From Salinimonas marina (lineage in GTDB: Bacteria > Pseudomonadota > Gammaproteobacteria > Enterobacterales > Alteromonadaceae), in NCBI RefSeq assembly GCF_015644725.1, contig NZ_CP064795.1, positions 1,920,501-1,984,500 on the forward strand: a stretch of DNA of 64,000 nucleotides, given 5' to 3'. Each line of letters begins with the position of its first letter. Positions within the stretch are counted from its first letter, which is position 1. Shown here in pieces: positions 1 through 9,330 of the stretch. The position numbers were made by a program, and so were the translations under genes. The notes under the pieces are model-generated. The model was not told where the DNA came from, ran no database searches, and worked only from the letters and a program-made list of their open reading frames with translations.

Positions 1-421
1 CCGCCGTGGTTTTCAATGAGGCGGCATCAGAACCGGCCCCTGGCTCAGTAAGACAATACGAAGCCAGCTTTTCGCCGGTGACCAGCTCTGGACACCAGCT
101 TTGCTTAACACTGTCGGTCCCCCAGCTGGCAATCATCCAGGTCGCCATATTGTGTATGGTAAGCATGGCGGTGGTGGTGGTACACCCCATCGCCAGTTGT
201 TCAAAAATAATCGAAGCGTCGAGCCGCGATAACCCTAAACCGCCTTCGTCTTCCGGCGTGTACAAGCCGCAAAAACCCAGCTCGCCCGCCTGGCGTATTT
301 CGTCTACCGGAAAATGATGTTCCTGGTCCCAGCGCGCCGCGTTGGGTTGTAACACTTCACGGGCAAACTGTGATGCCGTCTGGGCAAATGCCTGCTGATC
401 ATCGCTTAATGCAAAATCCAT
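1..421 (-). CDS. Acyl-CoA dehydrogenase, partial (C-terminus beyond left edge)
   Basis: The 140 N-terminal residues of an acyl-CoA dehydrogenase run off the left edge of the window. It begins at an ATG with residues MDFALSDDQQAF and reaches the family signature LTEPGAGSDAAS, which contacts substrate and FAD. The enzyme oxidises an acyl-CoA to the 2,3-enoyl-CoA and passes electrons to electron-transfer flavoprotein. It lies 12 bp downstream of mmsA on the same strand, so the two are probably one operon. That context favours isobutyryl-CoA dehydrogenase in valine breakdown, but substrate specificity cannot be read from this fragment. Family assignment is firm; the specific substrate is inference. 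Confidence 0.88.
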   Translation of the reverse strand, partial: MDFALSDDQQAFAQTASQFAREVLQPNAARWDQEHHFPVDEIRQAGELGFCGLYTPEDEGGLGLSRLDASIIFEQLAMGCTTTTAMLTIHNMATWMIASWGTDSVKQSWCPELVTGEKLASYCLTEPGAGSDAASLKTTA

Positions 422-433
422 GATGGCCTCCTG

Positions 434-1924
434 TTAAGACAACGAAATAGTCATATTCGGGCCACCCGGGATGTCATTTTCAAGCCAGCGTGACGTGATA
501 GTCTTCGTTTCGGTGTAAAAACGGATCCCCTGTTTCCCATAGGCGTGCAGGTCACCATAGAAAGAATTTTTCCAGCCGGTGAAAGAAAAGAACGGCAGCG
601 GCACAGGAATAGGTACATTGATGCCCACCTGGCCCACTTCAACTTCCCGCTGATATTTTCTGGCCGCCGCACCACTGTTGGTGAAGATAGACGTGCCATT
701 ACCATAAGGGTTGTCATTGACCAGCGTCAGCGCATCTTCCAGAGAGTCTGCGCCCATGGTGCAAAGTACCGGACCAAAAATCTCCTGTTGATAAATATCC
801 ATGTCGGCAGTGACATCACTAAAGACCGTAGGACCAACCCAGTTGCCTTCTTCATACCCTTCCAGGGTAAACTCACTACCGTCTACCAGGCAGGTCGCCC
901 CCTGATCCTTACCACTTTGAATCAGTTTGAGCACCCGTTGCTTAGCGGCCGGACTGATTAACGGACCAAATGCCGCCTCTTTGTTATCCCATAAGCCCGG
1001 TTTGACCTTGGCAATGCGCTCTGCCAGTTCGGGGATCCATTCTTGTGCCTCACCCACAAACACCGCCACCGAAATTGCCATACAACGCTGACCAGCGGCG
1101 CCCACTGACGCGCCAACCAGATTGTTCAGAACATGTTCTTTATTGGCATCAGGCATGATCACGGTATGATTTTTGGCGCCGGCAAAACACTGCGCGCGTT
1201 TCATATTGGCTGTGGCAGTACGATAAATATGCTGACCCACGGGCACCGAACCCACAAATGAGACCGCTTTAATAGTGGGGTGCGTCAGTAATGGCTCAAC
1301 CTGTTCTTTGCCACCATGAATGATATTCAACACACCATCGGGCGCGCCGGCTTCTTTAAACAGCTCGGCCAGACGCATGGGTGTCATCGGATCCTGTTCT
1401 GACGGTTTCAAAATGAAGGTATTGCCGCAGGCCACCGCCAGCGGAAACATCCATAACGGGATCATCGCCGGGAAATTAAACGGGGTAATTCCTACACATA
1501 CCCCCAGCGGCTGGGTATTACTGTAGGTGTCGATATTCCGGGCCACATTTTCTACGGTTTCGCCCATCATCAGCGAGGGCACATTCATGGCCTGTTCCAC
1601 CACTTCAATGCCACGCCATACATCGCCCATGGCATCATCAAAGGTTTTGCCGGTTTCTTTAGCCAGTATCTCGGCAATATCGCGCTGATGCTCTTTCAAT
1701 AAGGCCTGATAACGCATCATAACCCGGGCGCGTTCGGTAACCGGAACATTTCTCCAGCTTTCGAAGGCCTGTTGGGCACTGCTAACCGCCTGTTCAATTT
1801 CCTGCTCAGTGGCACAGGGAGTCTGTGCGATAACCTGATTGTTAGCTGGATTGGTGACATCGATAAACTGCGAGGTTGCAGAGGGTTGCATTTGGCCATT
1901 GATTAATAAGGGTACCTGGTGCAT
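434..1924 (-). CDS. mmsA: Methylmalonate-semialdehyde dehydrogenase (CoA-acylating)
   Basis: This 496-residue protein matches MmsA, which converts methylmalonate semialdehyde plus CoA and NAD to propionyl-CoA and CO2 at the end of valine and thymine catabolism. Visible aldehyde-dehydrogenase features are the NAD-binding [14 protein letters not shown] stretch, FVGSVPVG, and the nucleophile loop GQRCMAIS, where the cysteine is catalytic. The C-terminal [14 protein letters not shown] is typical of the MmsA subgroup rather than of general aldehyde dehydrogenases. Length is normal for the family. It starts at an ATG and the acyl-CoA dehydrogenase follows 12 bp downstream, giving a probable valine-degradation operon. 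Confidence 0.95.
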   Translation of the reverse strand: MHQVPLLINGQMQPSATSQFIDVTNPANNQVIAQTPCATEQEIEQAVSSAQQAFESWRNVPVTERARVMMRYQALLKEHQRDIAEILAKETGKTFDDAMGDVWRGIEVVEQAMNVPSLMMGETVENVARNIDTYSNTQPLGVCVGITPFNFPAMIPLWMFPLAVACGNTFILKPSEQDPMTPMRLAELFKEAGAPDGVLNIIHGGKEQVEPLLTHPTIKAVSFVGSVPVGQHIYRTATANMKRAQCFAGAKNHTVIMPDANKEHVLNNLVGASVGAAGQRCMAISVAVFVGEAQEWIPELAERIAKVKPGLWDNKEAAFGPLISPAAKQRVLKLIQSGKDQGATCLVDGSEFTLEGYEEGNWVGPTVFSDVTADMDIYQQEIFGPVLCTMGADSLEDALTLVNDNPYGNGTSIFTNSGAAARKYQREVEVGQVGINVPIPVPLPFFSFTGWKNSFYGDLHAYGKQGIRFYTETKTITSRWLENDIPGGPNMTISLS

Positions 1925-2178
1925 AGCTTTTTGTGTCCTGTAGTTTGGCTCTTGGCAACAACATAACGCCCCCTCACCTTCACGTAAACGTAAAGGATTA
2001 AGCCGACGTTAGTCTTATGTAAAGTTTGTGTGACAAGCATCATGCTTTAGGTTGTGAAATTGATCAATATCTGTGAACAAATTTATTTTTTTTGAGTAAT
2101 GACGAATCCGTGACCGATTGTTATGCTTAGCGTTAGCACAACGGCGGCTACTCGCCCTTATTTCAGGTTTCATTATTG

Positions 2179-3831
2179 ATGCAATACCGTCTTGCGATAG
2201 TTGAAGACAACGCTACCGCCCGTGGCACACTTCGTAGTCATGTGCTCAGTCTGGGGCTGTTTGATATCAGCAGTTTTAGCAGCGGCAAGGAACTCAAACA
2301 GGCGCTTCGAAAACAAAACTTCGAAATGATCATTCTTGATTATCATTTAGGTGAAGATCGCACCGGCGTGGAATGGCTGACGATGTTGCGCAACGAGCAG
2401 TTTATTCGCCCCAGCACCGGCATCATCTTTATCACTTCGGACCGCCTGCCCCAGACCATCGGCCAGATTATTGATTGTCAGCCGGATTTATTGTTAATCA
2501 AACCCTACAACATGAACAGTCTGTCCCGGGGCCTGAAACATTATATAAATTATCGTCAGCTGGTGAATAACGCGCTCTCCTCCATCGATAACAATGATAA
2601 AGGCCATGCGCTGGGGCAGCTGCAAACCTTGCTGCAAGGCGCTGTGCCGCAACGACTTCGTAATGATGTCATCAAACTCAAAGCACAGTTATTGTTTGAA
2701 ACCGGCAATATTCCTCGCGCCCGTTCATTGTACGATGCCATCTTATTAGAGTCTGACAAGGTGCTGTGGGCGCAGTGGGGTAAGGTAAAATGCCATTATA
2801 TTGAGGGAAGCTGGTTTGATTGCGAAACGGAATTAAGTTCCATGTCTGAGTCGCCATTAGCCCGGGGCAAAGCATTTGAGTGGCTGGCAGGTCTCAGTTT
2901 TGAGCAGGAAGCCTACGCCCAGGCTGAGCAGTATCTTGACCATATTCACGGCAGCGAACTAAGCCTGTCAGCCGCACGGCTTAAGTCCATGACCTATCAG
3001 AAACAGCATCGGGTAGTGGAAGGCATCGAACTGCTGCAAAAAAAACGTGAAGCCAGTCAACACACCCGTGACCGCTTCACCGCCTTTACCTTTGAGCTGG
3101 CGGAGTTTTATCTGTCGATTGCCGAGCAGCAACCGGTAACCAATCGTACCGAGAGTTTAGCCCAGGCACGCCGGCTGATAGGCATCGCCGGACGGGCCCA
3201 AAATGATGCTCAGTTATTGCAAAAACGCGATATCCTGATGGCTTATACCGCCATTCTTGATGAAGAGCCGGACCGCGCCCGCACCTTGCTTGATAAGCAA
3301 AGTGACGCTAACTATCAGCGTACCAGCACCGGCACGCTGATTACTGCCGCCAAAGTTTTTGGGGGCCTCAACCAACCCCAAAAAGCCCGGGAGTTACTGG
3401 CATTAGCCCATGAGCGCAACCAGGCCAACCTTAGCCTTACCGAACAAATCACTCACCAGCAGCAACTCACCCAGACCGAACAAATCATGGGGCTGGCCGC
3501 AGAACAGGCCAGTGAGCTAAATGAGCAAGGTACCCGTCTGTTCGTCCAGCGCGAATATACCAAAGCCATGTATTACTTTTACCAGGCCTATAAATTACTC
3601 CCCGATACCGCCGCGTTCGGGCTAAATTTATTACAGTGTATGCTGCAGGCAGGCCAACCGGCGTTTCGGGGTGTAACCCTGCTGGCATTGATGGCGTCGC
3701 TGACAAGTACCACATTATCGGCCAGTAACCGTTCGCGGTTACTGAAGCTGGAGCAGGCACTCAATGACGACGAAGCATTGTACCTGAGTGCCCGCTCAAT
3801 ACAGCGCAACCAGCACCGCGCCAATGCTTAG
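2179..3831 (+). CDS. Response regulator: CheY-like receiver fused to TPR repeats
   Basis: This protein of 550 residues has an N-terminal receiver domain (about residues 1-125) and a long helical tetratricopeptide-like region instead of a DNA-binding or enzymatic output. Receiver residues are all visible: acidic pocket E9/D10, phosphoacceptor D54 in ILDYHLG, T86/S87 in FITSD and K108 in IKPY. TPR-like helices run from about 150 to the end, for example around TKAMYYFYQAYKLLP. A TTG lies immediately before the ATG; the ATG was preferred. No histidine kinase is nearby. The output is probably protein-protein interaction, but the partner and process are unknown. Confidence 0.85.
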   Translation: MQYRLAIVEDNATARGTLRSHVLSLGLFDISSFSSGKELKQALRKQNFEMIILDYHLGEDRTGVEWLTMLRNEQFIRPSTGIIFITSDRLPQTIGQIIDCQPDLLLIKPYNMNSLSRGLKHYINYRQLVNNALSSIDNNDKGHALGQLQTLLQGAVPQRLRNDVIKLKAQLLFETGNIPRARSLYDAILLESDKVLWAQWGKVKCHYIEGSWFDCETELSSMSESPLARGKAFEWLAGLSFEQEAYAQAEQYLDHIHGSELSLSAARLKSMTYQKQHRVVEGIELLQKKREASQHTRDRFTAFTFELAEFYLSIAEQQPVTNRTESLAQARRLIGIAGRAQNDAQLLQKRDILMAYTAILDEEPDRARTLLDKQSDANYQRTSTGTLITAAKVFGGLNQPQKARELLALAHERNQANLSLTEQITHQQQLTQTEQIMGLAAEQASELNEQGTRLFVQREYTKAMYYFYQAYKLLPDTAAFGLNLLQCMLQAGQPAFRGVTLLALMASLTSTTLSASNRSRLLKLEQALNDDEALYLSARSIQRNQHRANA

Positions 3832-3852
3832 CAAGGGTATGCACTCAACCCG

Positions 3853-3880
3853 CTGTTTTTTCAGGACTGTTTTTTCAGGA
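3853..3880. repeat. Perfect 14-bp tandem duplication spanning a stop codon
   Basis: The 14-mer CTGTTTTTTCAGGA occurs twice head to tail in the 43-bp gap between two convergent genes. The TGA stop of the minus-strand dehydrogenase lies in the second copy. The T-tracts may also help termination of the response-regulator transcript. It looks like a slippage-type duplication. Confidence 0.8.
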
Positions 3881-4729
3881 CAATCGGGTTAGCAGGCTCG
3901 AGGTATCCCAGCGTCCGCCGCCGGCTTTTTGAACATCGGCATAATATTGATCCACCAACGCGGTTAGTGCCAGCGTAGAGCCATTTTTTCGGGCTTCGGC
4001 CAGGGCGATGGCCAGGTCTTTTCGCATCCAGTCCACCGCAAAACCAAAGTCGTATTCATGGTTAAGCATACTGGTGGCACGATTTTCCATTTGCCATGAC
4101 TGCGCCGCCCCCTGACTGATAACCTCAATAACCTGAGTACAGTCCAGGCCCGCCCGCTGACCAAAATGCAGCGCTTCTGCCAGCCCCTGAATGATGCCGG
4201 CGATACAAATCTGATTCATCATTTTTGCCAGCTGCCCTGCCCCTGTTTCACCCAACAGCTTTGCCTGACGACTATAGGTTTCAAGGGCTGGCAATACCGT
4301 GTCAAAATGTTGCTTGTGCCCGCCGGCCATCACCGTCAGAGCGCCATTGATGGCACCTGCCTGACCGCCGGATACCGGGGCATCGATAAACCCCACCTGC
4401 TGTTGGCGGGCCATTTCAGCAACCTCGCGTGCGACATCGGCCGAGGCGGTGGTATGATCGACTAATACGGAGCCTGGCGCCATGCCTTTAAGCACTTCAC
4501 CGGCAATTTCACGCACATCGTTATCATCGCCGACACACATAAAGACAATATCAGCCCGGGTGCCAGCCTGCTCAGGCGTATCGACCTGGGTGCCCGGGTA
4601 TGACTGACACCACTTTTGCGCCTTTGCCCTGGTGCGATTATATACCGTCACCGCATAGCCGGCACTGGCAAGATGCCCCGCCATCGGGTACCCCATTACC
4701 CCTAAACCAATAAAACTGACCTGTTGCAT
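3875..4729 (-). CDS. NAD(P)-dependent beta-hydroxyacid dehydrogenase (3-hydroxyisobutyrate dehydrogenase family)
   Basis: The 284-residue product starts MQQVSFIGLGVMGYPM, the N-terminal Rossmann dinucleotide motif of the beta-hydroxyacid dehydrogenase family. It also carries the substrate motif DAPVSGGQAGA and the catalytic-lysine region GAGQLAKMMNQ. Members oxidise 3-hydroxyisobutyrate or reduce tartronate semialdehyde and related compounds. The upstream reading frame extends 31 codons further, but the start chosen has an AGGA ribosome-binding site five bases before ATG. MmsB (3-hydroxyisobutyrate dehydrogenase) is attractive because mmsA lies 2 kb away. The GLGVMGYPM form also fits the glyoxylate/succinic-semialdehyde reductase branch, so no symbol is given. 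Confidence 0.85.
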   Translation of the reverse strand: MQQVSFIGLGVMGYPMAGHLASAGYAVTVYNRTRAKAQKWCQSYPGTQVDTPEQAGTRADIVFMCVGDDNDVREIAGEVLKGMAPGSVLVDHTTASADVAREVAEMARQQQVGFIDAPVSGGQAGAINGALTVMAGGHKQHFDTVLPALETYSRQAKLLGETGAGQLAKMMNQICIAGIIQGLAEALHFGQRAGLDCTQVIEVISQGAAQSWQMENRATSMLNHEYDFGFAVDWMRKDLAIALAEARKNGSTLALTALVDQYYADVQKAGGGRWDTSSLLTRLS

Positions 4730-4864
4730 TATCCTGAGTCCTTCAATGTTGTTAACACGTAGCGTATTTCCTACTCTATACTGTTTTATAACAAGAGTGA
4801 AAAAGCAGGCAGTATTGGCCACCCTCGCTCTGTCATTTCTTTTTTTGTTGGTCGTGAGTCTGTT

Positions 4865-5881
4865 ATGAACCTATCGGTCGCCATGTTCAGCGCCCAGCGC
4901 TACGACATTGATCTTTTCACCGCCGCCGGCGCCCATACGCCGGTAACCTTCACCTTTTTTGAAGCGCGATTAAACCTTACCACCTGCGCGCTGGCCAGGG
5001 GTTACGATGCGGTGTGTGTATTTGTAAATGATGACCTTAACCGGGAGGTGCTAAGGGAATTATCAGCCTTGGGGGTAAAGCATATTGCCCTGCGCTGTGC
5101 CGGTTTTAATAATGTTGATACCCAGGCAGCAAAAACCTTGGGGATGCTGGTCTCGCGGGTGCCGGCATACTCTCCCCAATCGGTGGCAGAGCATACCCTG
5201 GCCCTGATACTGACCCTTAACCGCAAGACCCATCATGCCTACAACCGGGTACGAAACGGCAATTTTTCGCTGCAGGGACTTATGGGCTTTACCCTGTACC
5301 AAAAAACTGTCGGCGTTATTGGCACCGGCGCTATTGGCCTGGCGGTGATAAATATTCTGGCCGGCTTTGGGTGTCGCATCGTGTGTCACGACCCGGCCCC
5401 GGCTGCCGCCGCACAGGCGCAGACAAACGCACGGGGAGGCTGTTATGTCAGCCTGGATGAGCTTTATACCCAAAGCGACATTATTACTTTGCATTGCCCG
5501 CTCACCCACGCCAACCATCACCTGATAAATGCCGGTGCCATCGAAAAAATGCGCCCTGGAATCACCCTGATTAATACTTCCCGAGGCGCACTAATAGACA
5601 CTCAGGCGGTGATTAGCGCGCTCAAACGACGCCATATTAAAGCCCTGGGCCTGGATGTATATGAACAGGAATCCTCGTTGTTTTTCAGTGACCACTCGCT
5701 GGAAATCATCGATGATGATGTGATTGAACGGCTATTGAGCTTTCCAAATGTGCTGATCACCGGCCATCAGGGCTTTTTTACCGAAGAAGCTCTGAATCAG
5801 ATTGTTGCGACCACCATCGACAATCTTGGGGCTGCTGAAAAAGGCGAGACCAGCGGCCCTGGTTTTGTAGTGGCAGGTTGA
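4865..5881 (+). CDS. ldhA: D-lactate dehydrogenase-like 2-hydroxyacid dehydrogenase
   Basis: The 338-residue protein follows E. coli LdhA closely along its whole length: ALRCAGFNNVD, RVPAYSPQSVAEHT, the NAD-binding GVIGTGAIG, LHCPLTHANHHLI, NTSRGALID and LDVYEQE, with the catalytic histidine in ITGHQGF. It should reduce pyruvate to D-lactate with NADH in the cytoplasm, or act on a related 2-ketoacid. It diverges from the beta-hydroxyacid dehydrogenase upstream and converges with cmoM. Assignment to the LdhA subgroup rests on the overall sequence pattern; the physiological direction is not evident. Confidence 0.88.
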   Translation: MNLSVAMFSAQRYDIDLFTAAGAHTPVTFTFFEARLNLTTCALARGYDAVCVFVNDDLNREVLRELSALGVKHIALRCAGFNNVDTQAAKTLGMLVSRVPAYSPQSVAEHTLALILTLNRKTHHAYNRVRNGNFSLQGLMGFTLYQKTVGVIGTGAIGLAVINILAGFGCRIVCHDPAPAAAAQAQTNARGGCYVSLDELYTQSDIITLHCPLTHANHHLINAGAIEKMRPGITLINTSRGALIDTQAVISALKRRHIKALGLDVYEQESSLFFSDHSLEIIDDDVIERLLSFPNVLITGHQGFFTEEALNQIVATTIDNLGAAEKGETSGPGFVVAG

Positions 5882-5899
5882 CGAATTGCCGCGTTTTTT

Positions 5900-6649
5900 T
5901 CAGGTTTTGCGCAACATCAGATAAAAATACTTACCCAGCCAACAAAAGGGTTCCTGATGCCCATACTGGCGTTCTGCTTCAAGCAGTTCGGCAAATTTTT
6001 CGTCAGTTTCGGGTTTGTCATTCATGTAGTCATGAAAACAGCGTATCCCTGCCCTTGCCTCAATATCAAAACCCAGCGTGTTTAAAAAATCGATGACCGC
6101 AGCCGGACGCAGTGCGTTTCCCGGATTCAGCCGCACCTGATTCTTCACTTTCAGGCCTCGGGCGATATAGGCAAAGTTACCATACACCGCATTACCAAAA
6201 AGCGCCGCATCACGATTGAAAAAACTTAAGCTTAACAGGCTGCCCGGCGTCATCTGCTGACTGATGTGTTTAAGCGCTTCAAAGGGGTCGGCCAGCCACT
6301 CAAGTACCGCATGACACACCACCAGCGAATACCGGGATAATGACTCGATTTCCTGCAGCGGCTTTTGCTCAATGGCCACCGCCGGGTACGGTGCCAGTAA
6401 CTCCCGGGCCAGCTCCAGTACCTGCTCCGAAGCATCAGTAAGGGTGACGTCATGACCCTGCTCCAGCAAAGTTTTAGACAAGACCCCGGTGCCCCCGCCC
6501 AATTCTATGATCTGATGAGGACGCTGCTGCAAAAAGGGGGACATGGCTTCAAGCAACAGGATATGTCGCAGGCGCCCCTTGGTAGTGCCGTAGATATTGT
6601 TGGCAAACTTATCAGCAATACCATCAAAGTACTGATCGGTCTCTTTCAT
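5900..6649 (-). CDS. cmoM: tRNA 5-carboxymethoxyuridine methyltransferase
   Basis: This 249-residue SAM-dependent methyltransferase has the CmoM N-terminal signature FDGIADKFANNIYGTTKGRLR, SAM motif I as ELGGGTGVLSK, the VVCHAVLEWLADP motif and the C-terminal GIRCFHDYM...PFCWLGKY pattern. CmoM methylates 5-carboxymethoxyuridine at the tRNA wobble position to give mcmo5U. Its length agrees with the E. coli protein. The Nif3-like gene ends 9 bp upstream on the same strand, so the two are probably co-transcribed. Confidence 0.92.
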   Translation of the reverse strand: MKETDQYFDGIADKFANNIYGTTKGRLRHILLLEAMSPFLQQRPHQIIELGGGTGVLSKTLLEQGHDVTLTDASEQVLELARELLAPYPAVAIEQKPLQEIESLSRYSLVVCHAVLEWLADPFEALKHISQQMTPGSLLSLSFFNRDAALFGNAVYGNFAYIARGLKVKNQVRLNPGNALRPAAVIDFLNTLGFDIEARAGIRCFHDYMNDKPETDEKFAELLEAERQYGHQEPFCWLGKYFYLMLRKT

Positions 6650-6658
6650 TGGTGACTC

Positions 6659-7417
6659 TTAAGCAGGGTTATCGATATCGATAAAGCGTACATCCAGCCC
6701 CAGTTTACTGGCCAGGTATTCGCCTACGGCTTTAGGACCACATCGCTCGGTGGCATGGTGACCGCAGGCAAAATAATGAATCTCCTGCTCGCGGGCACTA
6801 TGAATGGTTTTTTCCGACACTTCGCCACTGAAAAAAGCATCCATACCGGCGGCTGCCGCCTGATCGATAAATCCCTGACCGCCCCCGCTACACCACGCAA
6901 TCTTACTGATTTTATGGTTGCCTGCCGCTTCGCTTAACGGCGTTTTTCCTAACGCCTGTTTAAAGCGTTGGGCCAAATCCTGGACGCTTACCGGGTTTTC
7001 AAGCTGACCCTGATAAACAATGCCCTGGGGGGCCACACCCGGCATCGGCCTGGCATCCTGAATATTTAGCAGCTGCGCCAGCTGCACATTGTTGCCATAT
7101 TCAGGATGCACATCGATGGGTAAATGATAGGCAAACAAACTGATATCATGGGCTAACAGGGCCTGTAACCGGCGTTTTTTCATACCGGTAATGGCGCCGC
7201 TTTCACCTTTCCAGAAGTAACCATGATGCACCAGGATCGCATCGGCCTGATGTTCAATGGCTGCATCAATCAACCGTTGTGAGGCGGTTACCCCGGTCAC
7301 AATGGTCTTAATGCGGTCTTTACCTTCAACCTGTAAGCCATTCGGGCAATAGTCTTTGATATCTTCAGGGTGAAGCAGATTATTAAGAACAGTTTGTAAT
7401 TCTGTGCGTGAAATCAT
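6659..7417 (-). CDS. Nif3-like dinuclear metal-centre protein (YbgI type)
   Basis: The 252-residue protein belongs to the Nif3/YbgI family, which forms toroidal hexamers with a two-metal site and has a poorly defined biochemical role. Metal-ligand motifs are visible as VHHGYFWKG near the N-terminal third and FACGHHATERCGP near the C-terminus. The N-terminal YCPNGLQVEG motif is also typical. A TTG codon immediately precedes the chosen ATG. It overlaps nothing and lies 9 bp upstream of cmoM. Confidence 0.9.
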   Translation of the reverse strand: MISRTELQTVLNNLLHPEDIKDYCPNGLQVEGKDRIKTIVTGVTASQRLIDAAIEHQADAILVHHGYFWKGESGAITGMKKRRLQALLAHDISLFAYHLPIDVHPEYGNNVQLAQLLNIQDARPMPGVAPQGIVYQGQLENPVSVQDLAQRFKQALGKTPLSEAAGNHKISKIAWCSGGGQGFIDQAAAAGMDAFFSGEVSEKTIHSAREQEIHYFACGHHATERCGPKAVGEYLASKLGLDVRFIDIDNPA

Positions 7418-7520
7418 CAATAAACCTGCGAAAAGTGAATAAACAGAAGGAAAAGTTTATCATTGATAAACTCAAATACCGACCGGGTCGGGCCGGTACA
7501 AATTTTTTAATGCAAGACCC

Positions 7521-8153
7521 TCAGGCTAAAGATTTGCCACTGATACCGTGAGAGACGAAAGGTACCAGGTGATTGATAACATCCACTACATCAATACTCT
7601 GGTTAAAATCCGCCTGGGCAATTTCTTTTAAGGCCTGACACGAGGCCATGGAAAAAACAAAACTGCCCATGGCAAAATGCAGTCGCCAGAACAGTTCGCT
7701 GTCTTCAATCTCCGGCAACCGCCGGTGTATCTGCGCCAGCAAGCGGTGCACCGTATCACCATAGTCATGCATGATAAAACGCCGTAAATGCCCTTGGGTT
7801 TCGTTATAGCCCCGCCCCAGCAATAATACAAAACGCTCGGTCCCTGCGGGCCTGAAATCATGCAGCGCAATCATCGGCGGAATGAGGGCATCAAACAGCG
7901 ATTGAATACCCGCCTGTCCGGTTTCCAGCGGCAGTTGTTCAAATACTTCATCTAACTTTGGCATCAGCACATCAAAATAGCGCTTAAATACCGCCTGAAT
8001 CAGATTTTTTTTGCTGCCAAAGTGGTAATTTACCGATGCCAGATTTACCCCGGCACTGCGGGTAATAGTCCGCATGGAGGTCTGGTTGAAGCCCTGTTCT
8101 GCAAACAGGACCTCAGCCACATCCAAAATCACATGTTTAGTCGATTTTGACAT
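7521..8153 (-). CDS. TetR-family regulator, PsrA-like
   Basis: The 210-residue protein has an N-terminal TetR helix-turn-helix (TSMRTITRSAGVNLASVNYHFGSKKNLI, residues about 25-52, the last part being the recognition helix). The C-terminal ligand domain begins with FKRYFDVLMPKLDEV. The AGVNLASVNYHFGSK stretch and the C-terminal domain resemble PsrA, a fatty-acid-responsive regulator of beta-oxidation genes in Pseudomonas and Shewanella. The assignment to PsrA is by resemblance; target operators were not identified. It lies 9 bp downstream of sohB on the same strand and could be co-transcribed. Confidence 0.8.
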   Translation of the reverse strand: MSKSTKHVILDVAEVLFAEQGFNQTSMRTITRSAGVNLASVNYHFGSKKNLIQAVFKRYFDVLMPKLDEVFEQLPLETGQAGIQSLFDALIPPMIALHDFRPAGTERFVLLLGRGYNETQGHLRRFIMHDYGDTVHRLLAQIHRRLPEIEDSELFWRLHFAMGSFVFSMASCQALKEIAQADFNQSIDVVDVINHLVPFVSHGISGKSLA

Positions 8154-8162
8154 AATACGACG

Positions 8163-9179
8163 TTAATGAAACCAGCTTCTGGACTCGCTCCATAACCGCA
8201 TTAACGAACGCTGAGCGACTGAGGCAAATGACATCCCCAGCTTTTCAGCCATATTCTTTTTGTGGGCGTATTTGACGCTATAGATTTGTTTTTGCGGATG
8301 GGCCGCCAGAATATAATCATCGGAGGTCATGATTTCATCGACCAGGCCCAGCTCCTTAGCTTTAATGCCAGGCCAGAATTCGCCGGTGGCGACTTTTTCT
8401 ATGTCCAGCTCGCCGCGCTGTTCGTGAACCCAGTCTTTAAACAGTACATGAATCTCTTCGAGTTCCTCACGAAATTTTTCGCGACCTTCATCGGTGTTTT
8501 CGCCAAATACGGTAAGCGTACGCTTGTAGGCACCGGCGGTATGCTGCTCAAATTCCACATCATTTTTCTTAAGAAGTTTGTGAAAATTCGGCATTTGCGC
8601 CAACACCCCAATCGAGCCAATATAAGCAAACCGCGAAGCCAGCAGATGATCGGCCACACAGGCCATCATATAGCCACCACTGGCGGCCACTTTATCGACC
8701 GACACCGTCAGGCGAATACCTTTTTCTTTTATACGCTGTAACTGAGAGGCCGCCAGTCCATAGCCATGAACCACGCCCCCGCCACTTTCCAAACGCACCA
8801 GAATTTCATCGCTTTTTTCAGCAACACACAATACCGCGGTAATTTCTTCGCGCAGGCGTTCTACCTCGTGGGCATCCATAGAGCCCTTGAAGTCGATAAC
8901 ATACAGGCGAGATTGTTGTTGTTCTTGTTTTTCCTGTTCCTTGGCTTCTTTTTTCTGCTGCTTTGCCAGCTTCTTCATACTGGCTTTATCCAGCAATACC
9001 GAACGGGCATAGTGTGTAATATCTTTTAGTTGCTCCGACAGCGACACAATTTCCAGATGGCCCTTGCCCGGCTTTTGCTTATTGGCGGCCCCGACAATGG
9101 CCACAATGACCATGACTATCGCCACCACCAGGGTGACTGCCTTTGCCAAAAATAGCCCGTATTCGTACAAAAACTCCAA
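8163..9179 (-). CDS. sohB: Probable protease SohB (S49 family)
   Basis: This 338-residue S49 peptidase matches SohB from its first residues, MEFLYEYGLFLAKAVT, which form an N-terminal membrane anchor. The charged linker QKKEAKEQEKQEQQ follows. Catalytic-domain motifs are VIDFKGSMDAHEVERLREEI, GYGLAASQL and the serine nucleophile in VAASGGYMMACVAD. It probably faces the periplasm and degrades misfolded or membrane-associated proteins. The start is TTG, supported by a strong AGGAGA ribosome-binding site seven bases upstream and by alignment with E. coli SohB. Confidence 0.93.
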   Translation of the reverse strand: MEFLYEYGLFLAKAVTLVVAIVMVIVAIVGAANKQKPGKGHLEIVSLSEQLKDITHYARSVLLDKASMKKLAKQQKKEAKEQEKQEQQQSRLYVIDFKGSMDAHEVERLREEITAVLCVAEKSDEILVRLESGGGVVHGYGLAASQLQRIKEKGIRLTVSVDKVAASGGYMMACVADHLLASRFAYIGSIGVLAQMPNFHKLLKKNDVEFEQHTAGAYKRTLTVFGENTDEGREKFREELEEIHVLFKDWVHEQRGELDIEKVATGEFWPGIKAKELGLVDEIMTSDDYILAAHPQKQIYSVKYAHKKNMAEKLGMSFASVAQRSLMRLWSESRSWFH

Positions 9180-9285
9180 ATTGATCTCCTGATGCTATCC
9201 ACAGATAGTACTATTCACTGAAATATTGATGCGCAAGTTTACCAGCGTTATACGCCCTTGACGACAGCCTGGCTTTATCTCAGTC

Positions 9286-9318
9286 ATAAAAAAGGCCAGC
9301 AATAGGCTGGCCTTTGAC
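9286..9318 (-). terminator. Rho-independent terminator after the VolA-like lipase
   Basis: A perfect 10-bp stem (AAAGGCCAGC / GCTGGCCTTT, loop AATAG) is followed on the minus strand by a T-run. It sits 16 bp beyond the lipase stop codon. Confidence 0.88.
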
Positions 9319-9330
9319 AAAAATAGCAGT

